Source: Isoetes taiwanensis
Lineage: Eukaryota; Streptophyta; Lycopodiopsida; Isoetales; Isoetaceae
Length of the DNA stretch: 64,000 bases
Assembly: GCA_021234155.1 (NCBI GenBank)
Contig: JAJEKV010000058.1
Span: forward strand, 3,107,412 to 3,171,411
Direction of reading: 5' to 3'
Positions 48,705-60,660 of the stretch are shown here, one piece after another. Every line of letters starts with the position of its first letter. Position 1 is the first letter of the stretch. Below the pieces are notes generated by a model that worked only from the letters and a program-made list of their open reading frames with translations, had not been told where the DNA came from and made no database searches. Made by a program: the position numbers and the translations under genes.

Positions 48705-49314
48705 TCACGGACTAGAGTCCGTGATTTTTATATGTCATACACTGGAATCATTGGATATTTGAGGTTCCAAACTTCACGGACTAGAGTCCGTGATTTCTTA
48801 AAGTTTCAAACTTCACGGACTAGAGTCCGTGGTTGTTCTTCTTTTATTTAAGTCACAAACTAGACATTGAATTTTTAAAAATTTTAAAGTTCACGGACTG
48901 GAGTCCGTGATTGATTGTTCTTTTATATAAGTCACAAATTGGAAATTGAATATCTATTATGCTAATTAGTGAGTTTCCACATTAGTGAGATTCCACATTA
49001 GTGAGATTCCAAACTTCACTTCATTTGTATCAGTTACAAATTGGAATCTGAATTTTCTAAAGTTCCAAACTTCACGGACTGGAGTCCGTGATTGTTCTTC
49101 TTCTATATGTGACAAATTGGAGTCATTCATTTCTTAAAGATTTAAACTTCTCAACTTTTATATTTAGATTTAGTAGTTTACGGACTTGAGTCCGTGATTT
49201 GTGAAGTTTCAAACACGGACGAGTCTATGACTACTTTCTGATTTTCATAAGCTTGTATGTGATGTTTTATGTTACTTTATTTAGCTTTGGTAGTTTACGG
49301 ACTTGAGTCCGTGA
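48705..49314. repeat. array of eight short palindromes
   Basis: Units with arms TCACGGACT and AGTCCGTGA around two bases (ag, gg or tg) occur at 48705-48724, 48774-48793, 48813-48832, 48891-48910 and 49072-49091. A shorter-armed variant (ACGGACT/AGTCCGT) occurs at about 49180-49195 and 49297-49312, and a degraded one at about 49213-49230. The palindromes sit in a looser repeat of about 40-110 bp with 'aaagtt.caaacttcacgg' before and 'gtcacaaa.tggaa.ttga' after. The palindrome is far better conserved than its surroundings, with the loop bases varying. Confidence 0.9.
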
Positions 49315-49339
49315 TGTTTTGTGTTACTTTTTGATGTTT

Positions 49340-52300
49340 GTGATGTTTTTATTTAGAATTGGCAACAAGTACTCTAGAAAGGCTAGAACCTCTATTGCTC
49401 GAGGGGATGAAAAATTATTTCGTCCTATAGGCGTTAATGAATGCTTTGAAAATCTAGTAGAAAACTATTGGAGGAAGTTCCCATGTTGTTGGGTTGTGGA
49501 GGTCCAACAATGTGGTCAAAGAGAATGATCTTGTATTTTTATAAGGGAACCACCCAGTTGGAAAAGGCACAGCGAGGTGGTATAGTTGCGGGGATACATG
49601 CTTTGTGAAGATCTTGCGCCCGGACTTGTTAATGAAGATGCAAGAGAAAAAAGCTTGTAATTTTAGGATTTGAAGATGGTTGATTTTGCACCTCAAGTTA
49701 ATGGAGGGTAGCCAAAATGGAATAGATATGTCTTGTCGCGGGTTTTGGTTGGGAAGCGTCTTCATACAAGTTTGTTGGAAAGTGGACTTGAAGATACCCA
49801 ATATTTATGAGGAATATCGATTATGCGATAGAAATATGTATAATCAAAATGTGATTATACGTATTTCTTGGAAGGATGAAGAAGGAGAAGAAACAACAAA
49901 GTAAGGTAAGTTTCAAAAACGCTTAAAATCCCTTGAACAAGCAAACAATTGGAGACTAAGGATGTTTATGGTACAATGACCAAAGGGATGTAGTAGAAGA
50001 TCTTGCAAATTTAGCTATAGTGGACCAAATGGATGATGTTGATGTCTGAGGAAGAAAAGCCTTTAAAGGGATATACATTTTTTTCTGAAGATGGCCCAAT
50101 TGAAACAAGTTCAAGAAGTGACAAAAGTACTCCAAAGCTACTCGAAGGTGGTACCCTTTAGAAGTTGGATGTACTTTGTGAGCATTCGCGTGAATAGGTT
50201 AAGGCTACCTTTGGAAAAGGCGCAAAATACAATCATCGTGCATAACAGCGACATATGGAAGAAATCATGATGTCTATGATGGATTGTCCATCGCGAGAAA
50301 TCGACACACTAGCGGATGTGCTTCCATTTAACAAAATCTGGGAGATCCAATAATTTGGAACACCAAAGAAGGAGTTGAATGATCCAAATATTTTTGTTTA
50401 TGTTATAGAAGGACAGCACTTTCGACCATGGCGGCTCGGTTATTACTCAAACTACCTTAGGAGTTCGGGGCGAGGATTTAAAAAGCTTTATGAGAAGAGG
50501 AAGTGTCGAGGGTATTATCGAGGAAACAAAAGCGATTACTTTGGCATTGTTGTCATGTCCAAAATAACTTTATCAATATTGTTTCAAATTTTTGAAAGGT
50601 ACTTTTTTTTTTATTCTCTGCAAAGAGTTTCTCTACTAATATAATTCTTATGATCTTGTATTGTATATGTTGTCCGGTTAAAGCATGCAAGAAGCCAATG
50701 GATACTCACTTGGAAGACGGAGAGGACGATAGCTTCTGGAAAAAGTAGTGCTTGGCGGTGAGTATCATGCCATTATTTTTTCATCTATGTATTTTTGGTT
50801 TGTGTTATTGAATCTTACTCATGACCATAGGAATTTGAGGAGTTAGTCAAGTTTACTATAGCAGGGGAAAAGGGATAAAGAGAAATGAATCAAGTAAGCG
50901 GAGAGGTTGAGTGAACATTATGAATTCATCACACTTTGTGACAAGGCTTGGAAGAATTGGAACACTATTTGGGATAGATGGATGGAAAAGAAATTGGGCC
51001 AATTCGGCGTCACTGAAAAGTCAAAGTTGGACATTTTCAACATCCCATTTGTAAAGAAGGTGCAAGGACTGAAACCTGCGTACGATATGGGTGAGCTTCT
51101 GAGAGAGAGAATACTTACTAAGTGGTGAAGTATTGTTGAAAAAGAAAAAGGCATGACCTTGTGGATTTAGGTGATTGTCGCGACTTCCTATAAAACGAGG
51201 GCATTGAAACATGGTGTCCTGATTTATCAATCTTGTGAAAAACTTAGATCTTGATTATCTTGAGAACATGCAAAGGCCTTTAACATCAATGATGAAGATC
51301 TCAGTTTTTATCTCTATGTGGGTAGATTTATACCTGTTTACTTTCATCAAAAAGAACTAAAAAGGCCGATGATTTGCGAGCTTGATTAAAATCTTGAGAG
51401 TAAATGAATAGGCTTCGAGAAGTTTGACCCCAAAGATGTGAATTACTTTTGAGTTGTCCATAGGTTGTAAAGGTTTTGGTATTTAGGAATCTTCCAAGAG
51501 CACCTATTAGTTTATTTGCTCTTGATTTGTATTCGAAGTAAAATAGCGTGGGATCGTGAATTTTGGAGGAAATGCTTCGAGATATGACATTGCTTTCGGC
51601 AAGTATCACGGTGTGTATCCTATCTCCAATGGGTCCCCGATGACGTGTAGCGGATCTCATCGGCTAATTCAATAGAGGGATAAGCAAATTGAATGGTATA
51701 TATGAACATCGGTGATATCAAAAGAAATCGGAGATTATCGTTAGCGGTATTTCCTATCTTACGATATAGTTATGATTTCAAAACACAGGACGTGTGTTGT
51801 AGAATCTAAACAATGTTATCTTGAAGAAGTCCCATTGAAGTCTGCTGCTTTAATGATAGAAATTGATTTGTGATTGGGAGCCAAGCAGGTTATGTATCTA
51901 AAAAGCCTTCCTGATACGATGTGGGTTTGAATGGAGGACTGTTAATGTAGTTCGATAAGACCACAAAGTTGCAAAGTATCTGATAGACTCATTTTGAAGA
52001 AGGGACTATGATATGTGAATGGTATCTTCATGGTACACTTGCTCAAGCTGACTATATGCTACGGATATAAAGCTATTTCCATAAATGTGGGAGAGTGAGA
52101 GAAGATATTTTTGTGACAAGTTTTTACTCAATATTTAGCTGAACTTTGTTAAAAGAAAGAAGGAAGCTAAAGGGAAGTGGAAATTGAAGAAGAGCAGGGA
52201 TGAACATGAGAGAAAAGTGGTGATAGAAGACATAGATGAAAATGATGAGTGTTCATTAGAGGATAACAATCAAGGGAGGCTGTCTTCACAGAAACCACTT

Positions 52301-53430
52301 TCGATAACAATGCAAAAAGAAGCAGCTCTCTTGTTTTAGACAAAGCTGTGTAAGCATCTTCTCTTGCCCTTCCCATAATGTTTTCCTCATTCTTCCTCCT
52401 CTTATCATTCATTCATCCTTTTCTCCTCTTCCTTCATTGATTTATTTTTAAACTATTGACTAACCAATATGTATAGTAACTTATCTCATTTTGCTTTTCT
52501 AGGTTGGAATGCAGAAAAGATCCACAAAGACCTTCAAGAATCTAGGAATAATGTCCTTTGAAGATGATGTAGAAGATATACTTTGCATTGAGTTGGACCA
52601 TGTCAATGGAAATGAAATGGAGCAATATTGAAATTGAGAATGGAGTATAAAACAAGATAGACAATATAGATGGAAGCTTGACTATAGACAAGAAGAATGT
52701 CTTGTTACTACTAACCCATTTTGTTAAGTAGAGGCATTATGTGGAAGTTAATGGAGTTCTTTTTGTATTCATGTCGGAAAGGACAAAGCTTGAGATACCA
52801 AGCAAGCGATTACCCGATCGAAAGCAGAGACAAACTATATATTTCTTAAGTCCTAGAGTACTTAGGTTCATTAAGTCATGCTACGCACCTTTGATGTAGC
52901 TATTTGATGAGTTAGGGACTTGGAAAGTGTCGAGGTTAACACAGGCAAATTTCTCCAGAAGCCGATTATGCAATCTTTTTGTGTTTATTTGGTCCCAACT
53001 TGAGTGTGTTGGAAGGTCGGCCATTAAGCTCAAGGATGGAAGAAATCTTTGTTTTTAAAAGGAAGAGCTTAGAGAGGGTATATGACAAGTACTTTGGAAA
53101 ATATGACTCGGAGAGAATACATTTATACTTGATAGCAATGCTTACAAGTGCTATTACAACAGATAATGCTTGGTTTTGTGAGCGGGTACTTGATATCTAA
53201 TCATGACGGATGATTATTTGATGAGTAAATTATTTCCTAAGTTGGAGATTGTAAGTGCATCATACAATCTTGTGGAGGTTTGCAATCTTTTCGAAATGAC
53301 AAAGATAGCGATGATGACTTCGCAAGTGATAAAGATCTTGGATAGAAGGTTCTTTTATCACGAGGAGTTGGATTTAATTCCTGTGAATATGGGAGATTCA
53401 AATTGTATATTACGTAAATTAATGGACTAA
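49340..53430 (+). pseudogene. frameshifted coding remnants of an unknown, probably mobile, gene
   Basis: Many short plus-strand frames follow one another with a consistent polar, Lys/Glu/Trp-containing composition: 49680-49904, 50375-50644, 50907-51128, 51540-51660 (GGNASRYDIAFGKYHGVYPI), 52145-52330 (acidic/basic), 52979-53200 and 53203-53430. Adjacent frames can be joined by small shifts, as in a decayed long gene or intron-containing gene. One piece reads PSREIDTLADVLPF then FVYVIEGQHF, a GQH-containing context I associate only loosely with plant transposon-encoded proteins. No reverse transcriptase, integrase or helicase motif was recognised. The start coincides with the end of the palindrome array. 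Confidence 0.4.
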
Positions 53431-54648
53431 GTTAGGTGCATTCTATTATTTCTCTTTTTTATCTTGGAAACTAATTCTCTATTTCATATATCTCTATATG
53501 TTTTTCATAAAAAAATGTTGCCATGGCTAAGTATGATTGCTTCAAGTTGTTAGCCTTGTATTTAGAGAGTATTGTACAACTATTTTTAATGACATGCATA
53601 TTACAATGTATAACTCGGGAGTTAAATAAAAAGAAAATGGGAAGTGGGTATCTCTCAATTTAATAGCATATGTCTTTATCAGTAAGATACAAATTCAATG
53701 ACATAAGCCAAATATTTGATATAAAGATAAAAGGGTAATAAAAGAAAGATCTCATCCTTATGTAGTGTCAATCAAGGCAACGGTTTGTCATCTTCATCAT
53801 GTGCCAGATCCACTTTAACATATCAACCAAGTGATCGGTTGCCAGAACTACCGTAGGTGACTATTACTGATCATCTCATATAGCACAATTGAGAGGATAT
53901 GCTAATTGGGAAGCATGCTTCAGATAAGAATAAACATAACCAATATTTCAATTAATAGAGACCTGTCCAAGAAACAACATATGCATTTAACTTTCTCACC
54001 AATGCAATTAACTCAGCAAATGAAGACCAACGGCTCTGTACCTTAAGAATTTGCAGACCTGCTATGGTCCAACACATCTTGAGCAGAATGAAATTTGAAA
54101 AATATAACCATGATAAAGAAACAGGAAATTAAAGAACTCCAAAATGTGCAGAGATGCTAGAAATACCTTTATTGTCAAGAACTGAAGCATATGTAAAATA
54201 TCAAAAAGCAAAAGTAGGTTGCTGAGATGGACCAAATGAAGGCTTATGTAAAAATTATTATATAAGAGCATTGACATTTCCCATTTTCTCTATTATTGCA
54301 TTCATCATTGGAAACTCTTCCTACAATAATGGAAAATTAGTTAAGCATTTCTACAAAAAAAGACATCACGGTTCTCTAAGGACTCTTACTTGAGAATTCA
54401 TAGTTTACGGCCATACTGGAAATGTATGTGCGTAAAGAAGAACATCTTTTGTATCTCCAAATCCGCACTACATCATGCGAAGAAAATCTTTGGATCTGTA
54501 GCAAGTTTACAAAAAGAATTTAGCGAACTTTTCACAATGTGATAGTCATCTACATGCACTTACAAGGCTACCGTACGTGTTAGTCATATAGAACATGGCG
54601 TCAAATTACAAGCGCATCTTCTAAAAGACTATATATTATTAAAGACTA
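53431..54648. other. unassigned intergenic DNA
   Basis: AT-rich with no supported gene. No inverted copies of the palindrome motif at 48.7-49.3 kb were seen here, which would have marked the other end of a transposon. Confidence 0.4.
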
Positions 54649-54670
54649 CTAGTAATGGTGCCCGGCGTTC
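54649..54670 (-). other. degraded Helitron-like 3' terminus
   Basis: The sequence 'ctagtaatggtgcccggcgtt' repeats the first half of the terminus at 12766-12788, with CTAG at 54649-54652. The second hairpin arm is lost (ctttgg instead of ccggg). It marks a related element extending to the right, directly into the polypyrimidine tract. Confidence 0.35.
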
Positions 54671-54719
54671 TTTGGACATAGGATTGAACTGTAAATGCTT
54701 TTGGGATGCGATTGAGAAA

Positions 54720-56250
54720 AGCCTATCCCTATCCTTTCCCTTTCCCTTTTGCTCTATCCATATTTCATTTTCTTATTTTTCTCTACTTTTTTTTCTTTTC
54801 CTTTTTTCTCGTCTTTCTCACATGTTTCCTTGTTTCCCATCCCTTTCCTTCCCCTTCCTGTTCAGATAACCTTTTTCCCTTCCCTTTTGCTCCTTTCTCC
54901 ACCTTTTTCCCTCTTCTCTTTTTCTTTGCCCTTTTCCCTTCCCTTTCTCTTTTTTTATGCCTTCTCTTTTTCCCACCTTTTATATGTTCCCTTTTTTCTC
55001 AACCTTTTTACTCTTTAAGCCCTTTTCCATGCCTATTTTTCCCTTCTCTTTTCCTCCTTTTCCCACTCTTTTCCTCCTTTTTTGTGTGCCCTTTTCCCTT
55101 CCATTTTCTTTTTCTCCCTCAGTTTTCCATGCCCTTTTTACCTTCCTTTTTCCATCTCCTCACCCTTTTCCCTCTTTCCCTTTTCCATATTTCCTTTTTT
55201 TCTCTTCCCTTTTCCATTTTCCTCATTTCCTTTTTTTCCCGATGCCTCCTCTCTTTCCCCCTTTTCCATTCTTTTTTCTTTTCTTCCCTTTTCCCATGCC
55301 TTTTTTCCCACCTTTTCTTCTTTCTATTTTCAGGTGCTTCCTTTTCCTCCTTTTCCCACCTTTCCCTCTTCAGGTGCAATTTCCCTTCTTCAACCCTTCC
55401 CTTTTCTTTCTCTTTCCTTTCCTCATGTCCTTTTTCCATTTCCTCCCTCCATCACTCCCACCTTCCCTTTCCCTTTTTCCGTCTCCTTTTCTTGATGGAT
55501 TTTTTTTTTTCTTTTCAGTTTTCCTCCTTTGCGATCCTTTTCACGTGCACTTTTTCCCTTCCTTTCTTTTCCTTTTCCCTTTTTTCCATGCCTTTTTTGC
55601 ACATTTTATTTTATTCTCTTATTTCCTATACCCATTTCCTCTTTTCCCCTCTCTTGCCCCTTTTCTTTTCCCTTTTTTCTTTTTCCCTTTCTTCATCATT
55701 TTCCTCTTCCCTTTTCTCTCCTTACCCTTCCCCTTCCTTTTCTCGTTCCCTCTTTCTTTTCCTTGCTTGACTACCTAGGTCCCCTTTCCCTATTTTCCTT
55801 TCCTTTTTTCTTTCTTCTCCTTTCCCTTTTCCTATGCCTTTTCTTTTCACTCTCCCATCCTTTTCTTGTTTCCCCTTGTCCTTCCCTTTTCTCATTTTCC
55901 AACATTTCTAAAACTCTTCCCGGCTTTTTCTAGCGATCATTTTTCCTTCCGCTTTCCCTCTTTTTCCTTTTTATGCCATTTGTCCACTTCGCTTACCCTC
56001 TTTTCTCCAGCAGCTTCTCACTTTTTCCCCTTTTCCCATACTCCTTCCTTTTTCCCATGCTTTTTCTCCTCCCCTTTTCCATTGCTTTTTCTCCTTCATT
56101 TCCTCCTTTTTTCAACCTTTTCCTCTTTCCTTTTTTTTTTTTTCATGCCTTTCCATTTACCTTTTCCGCTGTCTCTTCCTCCTTCCTCGTGCCCTTTTCC
56201 CGAGGTTCCACTTTCCTTTTCGTTTTCCATGCCTTTTCTCTTCTCTTATC
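54720..56250. repeat. 1.5-kb polypyrimidine tract
   Basis: The plus strand is almost purely C and T for over 1.5 kb, built of irregular TTTTCCC, CTTTTCCCTT and TTCCATGCC units with rare purines; 'ccatgcc' recurs as the main interruption. Long frames in every plus-strand phase (up to 354 codons of Phe/Ser/Leu/Pro) and a Glu/Lys/Arg frame on the minus strand are consequences of composition, not genes. Such tracts can form triplex DNA. Confidence 0.95.
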
Positions 56251-57289
56251 CCAAGCGGGAAACACATGATACAACCCTTATTTATGCCATTATGGTGTAT
56301 CTCTGGACATTAACTAGCATCCCGCATGGAAGCTCATGGAAGCTGATGATAGAAGCATTGGCCGACTGCGAACAATTGATCTTTGCCAAAGGAATTTGCT
56401 CTAGGTCAGAGCATTGAAGCCCGAAAAACATGCTATTTACTTGTGGTATGGCATCAAATATCCTATGATAAATTGGAGTATCCCTCTAATGCATTGTTTA
56501 ATCAATATGATACTTTGCACCATATAGGCAAGTATATTAGGTAATTCTAGAGTGCTTAGAATCATTTTGATTTGTTTTGTTTGAGGTTTACGATACTACA
56601 TGATTTATATTAGGCATGTTTGTCCATAGCTCAAGGGCTTCTACGGGCGTTAATAAAGTAGTAGTAGCGTGGCCAGCTGACAGCCAGCGGCCAATGACGG
56701 CTGGCAAGCGGCAGTACTGGCGAAGCCGGCAATGCAGTTTGAAACAAAGAAGCGTTGGGGCGTGGAAGCAAAACCTCAACTCCATTTGAGTTTTGAGCTT
56801 TATCAAGGTTTGTAGTGGTACGTGTTGTTTAGTTTTTGGAGTAAACTTTGCCAATCGAGCTAGCGTTCTCATGATCAAACCTATCTAGTGGAGGCGGCCT
56901 CTAAGACCATGATATGATCCACAAAGTTGACGCGGATTAAAGCAAATCAGCCACTCACAAAATCGTGTCTTATTGCTTCTCCATACGTGTATTAGCGGGA
57001 TCTTGCTTAGAATACCTATTGGCATGTTCTTCCCCGTCTTGTCCCTTTTTGGCCCATCATCGCCGACCTTCGACCTGATCCGTGATAAAGGATTCTCTTT
57101 TTTGTCGAGCTTTTAATACGTTTTCATCGCGAGGCCCTAAATTAGGAGCTTTATGCATTTCATGCGTCTTGGCGTTCGGGGAAAATATACGGCCATAAAT
57201 CGCATTATATTTCCAAGTCAGTCACTATACAAGTCTCTATCTCCATAGCCTTGTATACCGCCGTTAGTAGCGGCCAGAGGGACCAGAAG
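56251..57289. other. unassigned intergenic DNA
   Basis: No supported gene. A short GC-rich patch at 56640-56740 ('cagccagcggcc', 'ctggcaagcggcagtactgg') has a 96-codon minus-strand frame without a domain. Confidence 0.4.
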
Positions 57290-58650
57290 TTATTCATATA
57301 ACTTAGCCAACCTTAAGACCATTTCCTATATGCATTAACCTGTGGGCACCATACCTGCGGAAGCACTATATTGGAGCCAGTAGCATGACGTAACCTAACC
57401 TATAACCCTATTAAGCTCGAAACTCACATTTCAAAAAGAATGCGTCTTGTGGCACTTATACGACCATGGCAGAGGAACTGCATGGGCAGCAGGAGTAGAA
57501 GGAGTTCGAGGAAGCGGTATTTGGGTTGGAGTTCCTTATATAGATCATCGAAAAGTTAGGACTCTGGTGAGTTGGCATCTGCGTGTCTCTAAAAGCTCAC
57601 AGAACCACCAGGTCTAGAACTTGAACCCCTAATCAATGAACCTAAGCGTAAGTTAGATGTATATGATTAGGTGGAATATTACTCTCATTATTAACATGTT
57701 ATGTGGATGCTCTTGATATTGATTGATCCATGTTTTCTCCTCTTGTATTGGGAAGGGGATAGAGGCACAAAGTAGCCATTACTTAATAATGCTCTAGTTT
57801 TTGGAGCCCTTAGTTCCTATTATATTGTGGCACATTACTTAGGAACCCATCGGGCTACATGGGATATGATCGCGACTTAGCACCACATAATGGGGCTTGA
57901 GGCAAGCGGAGGGAGGGTCAATCTTGAGCCGACTCTTTGGGGGACCCCATAGTGAGCTAGGCCTATAGCCCGATCACTTAGTGGGCGGGTATGGGTCGGA
58001 GCACCTCCTTCTACACTCTCGAGAGGCTGCGGTGGCGGCTGGCTCTTGTTTTGGGGGTTGATCGTGTAAGAATGTCGTTATTAAGCCCACCATTCTCTAA
58101 GCACTTAGTGAACCTCAGGAGGCGAGGAAGGGAGATTACAACCCTTCACACTTTCCGAGGATGCAACTAGGGCTTGAGACTCAATGGGTGACACCATGAA
58201 GTGCGTATCGGGGAAGGCTAGAGTAAGCACTAGAGCGATTTAGCCCATGCAAAGTATGCAGGGAGGCGGATGGAGTGAGTCAACCCTAGCCATTGTTTAT
58301 AAGCCCGGCCCGCTATTGTTATGCCTGATCTGCTCTATCTTGTGGCCTACGGTCGGTCTACCTCCCATGGTCAGGAGTGTTGGGTGGAGCTCTCTATGTT
58401 TGTGGCTTATGTTTATCACATTGTATCTCACGGATGTATGGATGTGCTACCCTTGAGGTAGTTCGATGTATTGTTGTTGCTAGTTAGGCATTGTTTATGT
58501 TTCTGGCTGTTATAGGAGCCCTTAGGGGAAGGGTCGCATGAAGACACCTTGATGTCCCCTCCTGCCTTTGGGGTACCACGGAGTCTTGAGAGGGGTAGGC
58601 GGGCCACACGTGTGGTGAAGGTATGGAGTGTCTGCAGTACGGTATGCCGT
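57290..58650 (+). mobile_element. LTR (apparently solo) of the same family as the 4.7-kb LTR
   Basis: Plus-strand blocks match the minus-strand LTR at 4741-6190 in order: 'ctaatcaatgaacctaag', 'gtaagttag', 'ttgtattgggaagggg', 'tagccattactta', 'gttataggagccc' and 'gaagacacctt.atgtcccct'. 'cttgtattgggaagggg' and a following 'gatag' also match the LTRs at 25.4 and 34.5 kb. A weak primer-site-like string lies at about 58638. I find no pol motif on either side, so it is probably a solo LTR or a truncated element; its ends are approximate. Confidence 0.6.
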
Positions 58651-60463
58651 ATATTTTCCAGCAAAGGGAACGTGCGTCGCGAGCCTAATGAAATATATTT
58701 CTCTAATAGATGATAAGACTCAACGCAATTGGCTTCAGTAAACAAAAGTAAATGCTTTGCGCATTTGGGTATCTCTTAGACCCCGAGGCATAAGATAATG
58801 CCTTGTGTGATGAATTATATAGAATTGTGCACAAATTTCACTGCGGCTTGACATATAATACTTGCTCTTGCATCCAATCTATGATGCTTTGTCTTCCATG
58901 CAGAAAATCATTGCAGCCGAGGTCGGGTAGAACGCTTTTGGGATACTCTTGGTGGGATGGTAGGGGCTCACACAAAGGAACCAAATAGATTCAAGCTTTT
59001 GTGATCATAGACTTACAAAAAGGATATATGCTCTTTTTAGTTGGGCCCACTCCTATAATTGTCATAAAAGGATCCAGGCCAATAGCAGTTGAGCAAAGGC
59101 TAAGTTTGGGCTGACCTTCTAAAAGTAACCATCACACATGTGAATTTCCCGAGAGAACATTGTGAATCCCGCGATTAATCATATGGGCATACATGTAAAA
59201 ATTCAATAGCGGAAATTCAAGAAAGAGTCGAAGCATTTTTTTTTTTTTTTTAATTCAAGTCAAGGAGATAAATCTACTTCATTATTCAAAAGAAACTTTT
59301 GATTCTTGATTCACAAACATCATAAAACATTTTAAATCCTACATTTGTGAGTTTGTGAACTTTTGGAACGTCATATTCTCCATGTTTGTCCACTAAAATA
59401 TGCATGATCATTATTATCAAGATGTACTTTGGTCCGACATATCATTAGATGCCCACATGCACTCGGTAAGCCCATTAAGGTAAGATATAGTTTTTCTTCA
59501 TTGGTCCCTTAGCCTAGTACTCTAATTCAATAACAAGTACCATTGTAGACCCATAATATATACTTCCATAAACCACTATAACCACATATTATTTCAAAGT
59601 AAAACAAACCCCATTTATTGTAGCTCAAACGTAAAAGAGAGATTGAACAATGCAGGAGGGACCTCAATCCTAAAAAAACATATAATATGTAGTTGGGTGT
59701 AATAGACAAGCACAAAGCTACCGCGAACTAAATCACATAGCGATTAAACCCATTCATTAGGATGCTTGCCCTTTCCAAATTTTGCAAATGGGACACAACA
59801 TGTCTGCACTTTTGCCACACTCAGTATCCCCAACAGCAGAAAGGCTCACTCAATCCAAGTGTTAGATACCGCTATCTCCCCATCAAACTAAAGAAGGGCA
59901 TACATAACTTTGAGCTATAACTATTGTTGCTTTAGTATTATTGCAATATAAAATTATTTATGTAAATTACTTAACATAGTATCACATATCTATAGTACAA
60001 CGTCTGATATCAAATTCATAATTCATGGCACATATTTGTGCTTATCACTTTGAATCTTAGAAGTTGCTCTATTAGCCTTGCCTCTTGGGCATTAGTAAAG
60101 CCCCTCACAATCTGAGGACTTTGCAATTAAAGGTTTTCAAGCCAAGATACATGGCATTTGCTTGCATTGTTTTCATGTATAATGCCTTCAAGTTAGAAGA
60201 TTACCTGATTGTTTTTGGATTGTCAAAGGGCAAACCTTATTTCATTGTTGGGGCAAATATTTTAAATAGTTTGAGAATATTCTTGAAATAATGATCTGCG
60301 TACAACCATTTTAGTTTTTGTGAGGCATTCTATTTGTGTATTTTTCTTTAATACTAATTGGAAGCTACTGCTGATGGGGCTTTGTCCACAGAGCTTTGTT
60401 TAGACTTACACCCCTCTTTCATGCTGGTCCCATAGCAGATTGGGTTTCAGGTCGTGATTAAGT
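58651..60463. other. unassigned intergenic DNA
   Basis: No supported gene. A run of T at 59236-59252 could be the tail of a minus-strand retroposon, but no LINE sequence was recognised beside it. Confidence 0.4.
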
Positions 60464-60543
60464 CTTCTTCTTCTCCTTCTCCTTCTCTTCTCCTTCTCCT
60501 TCTCCTTCTCCTTCTCCTTCTCCCTTCTCCTTCTCCTTCTTCT
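60464..60543. repeat. (CTTCTC)n / (CTT)n microsatellite
   Basis: About 80 bases of ttctcc/cttctt repeats with minor interruptions. The minus strand reads as an Arg/Lys/Glu repeat that is not a gene. Confidence 0.95.
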
Positions 60544-60660
60544 TGAATATGTTCTTACAAGACTACGGTCGAGATAATCTGAAAAAACATTTAAAACCAT
60601 TTGCTTGGACCCGATTGGTTCCAGCGGTGTTGTTTACTTATAAATAGATAGATTCCTCTG

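Noticed and set aside
48705-49314. CRISPR-like appearance of regularly spaced repeats
   Set aside because: Spacing is irregular, the 'spacers' are related to each other, and the surroundings are clearly plant nuclear DNA.
54706-56417. Long open frames (up to 354 codons) in several phases
   Set aside because: They consist almost wholly of Phe, Ser, Leu and Pro because the DNA is homopyrimidine; all three phases are open at once and the opposite strand gives only Glu/Lys/Arg.
60406-60600. Arg/Lys/Glu repeat frame on the minus strand
   Set aside because: It is produced by the CTT/CTC microsatellite.
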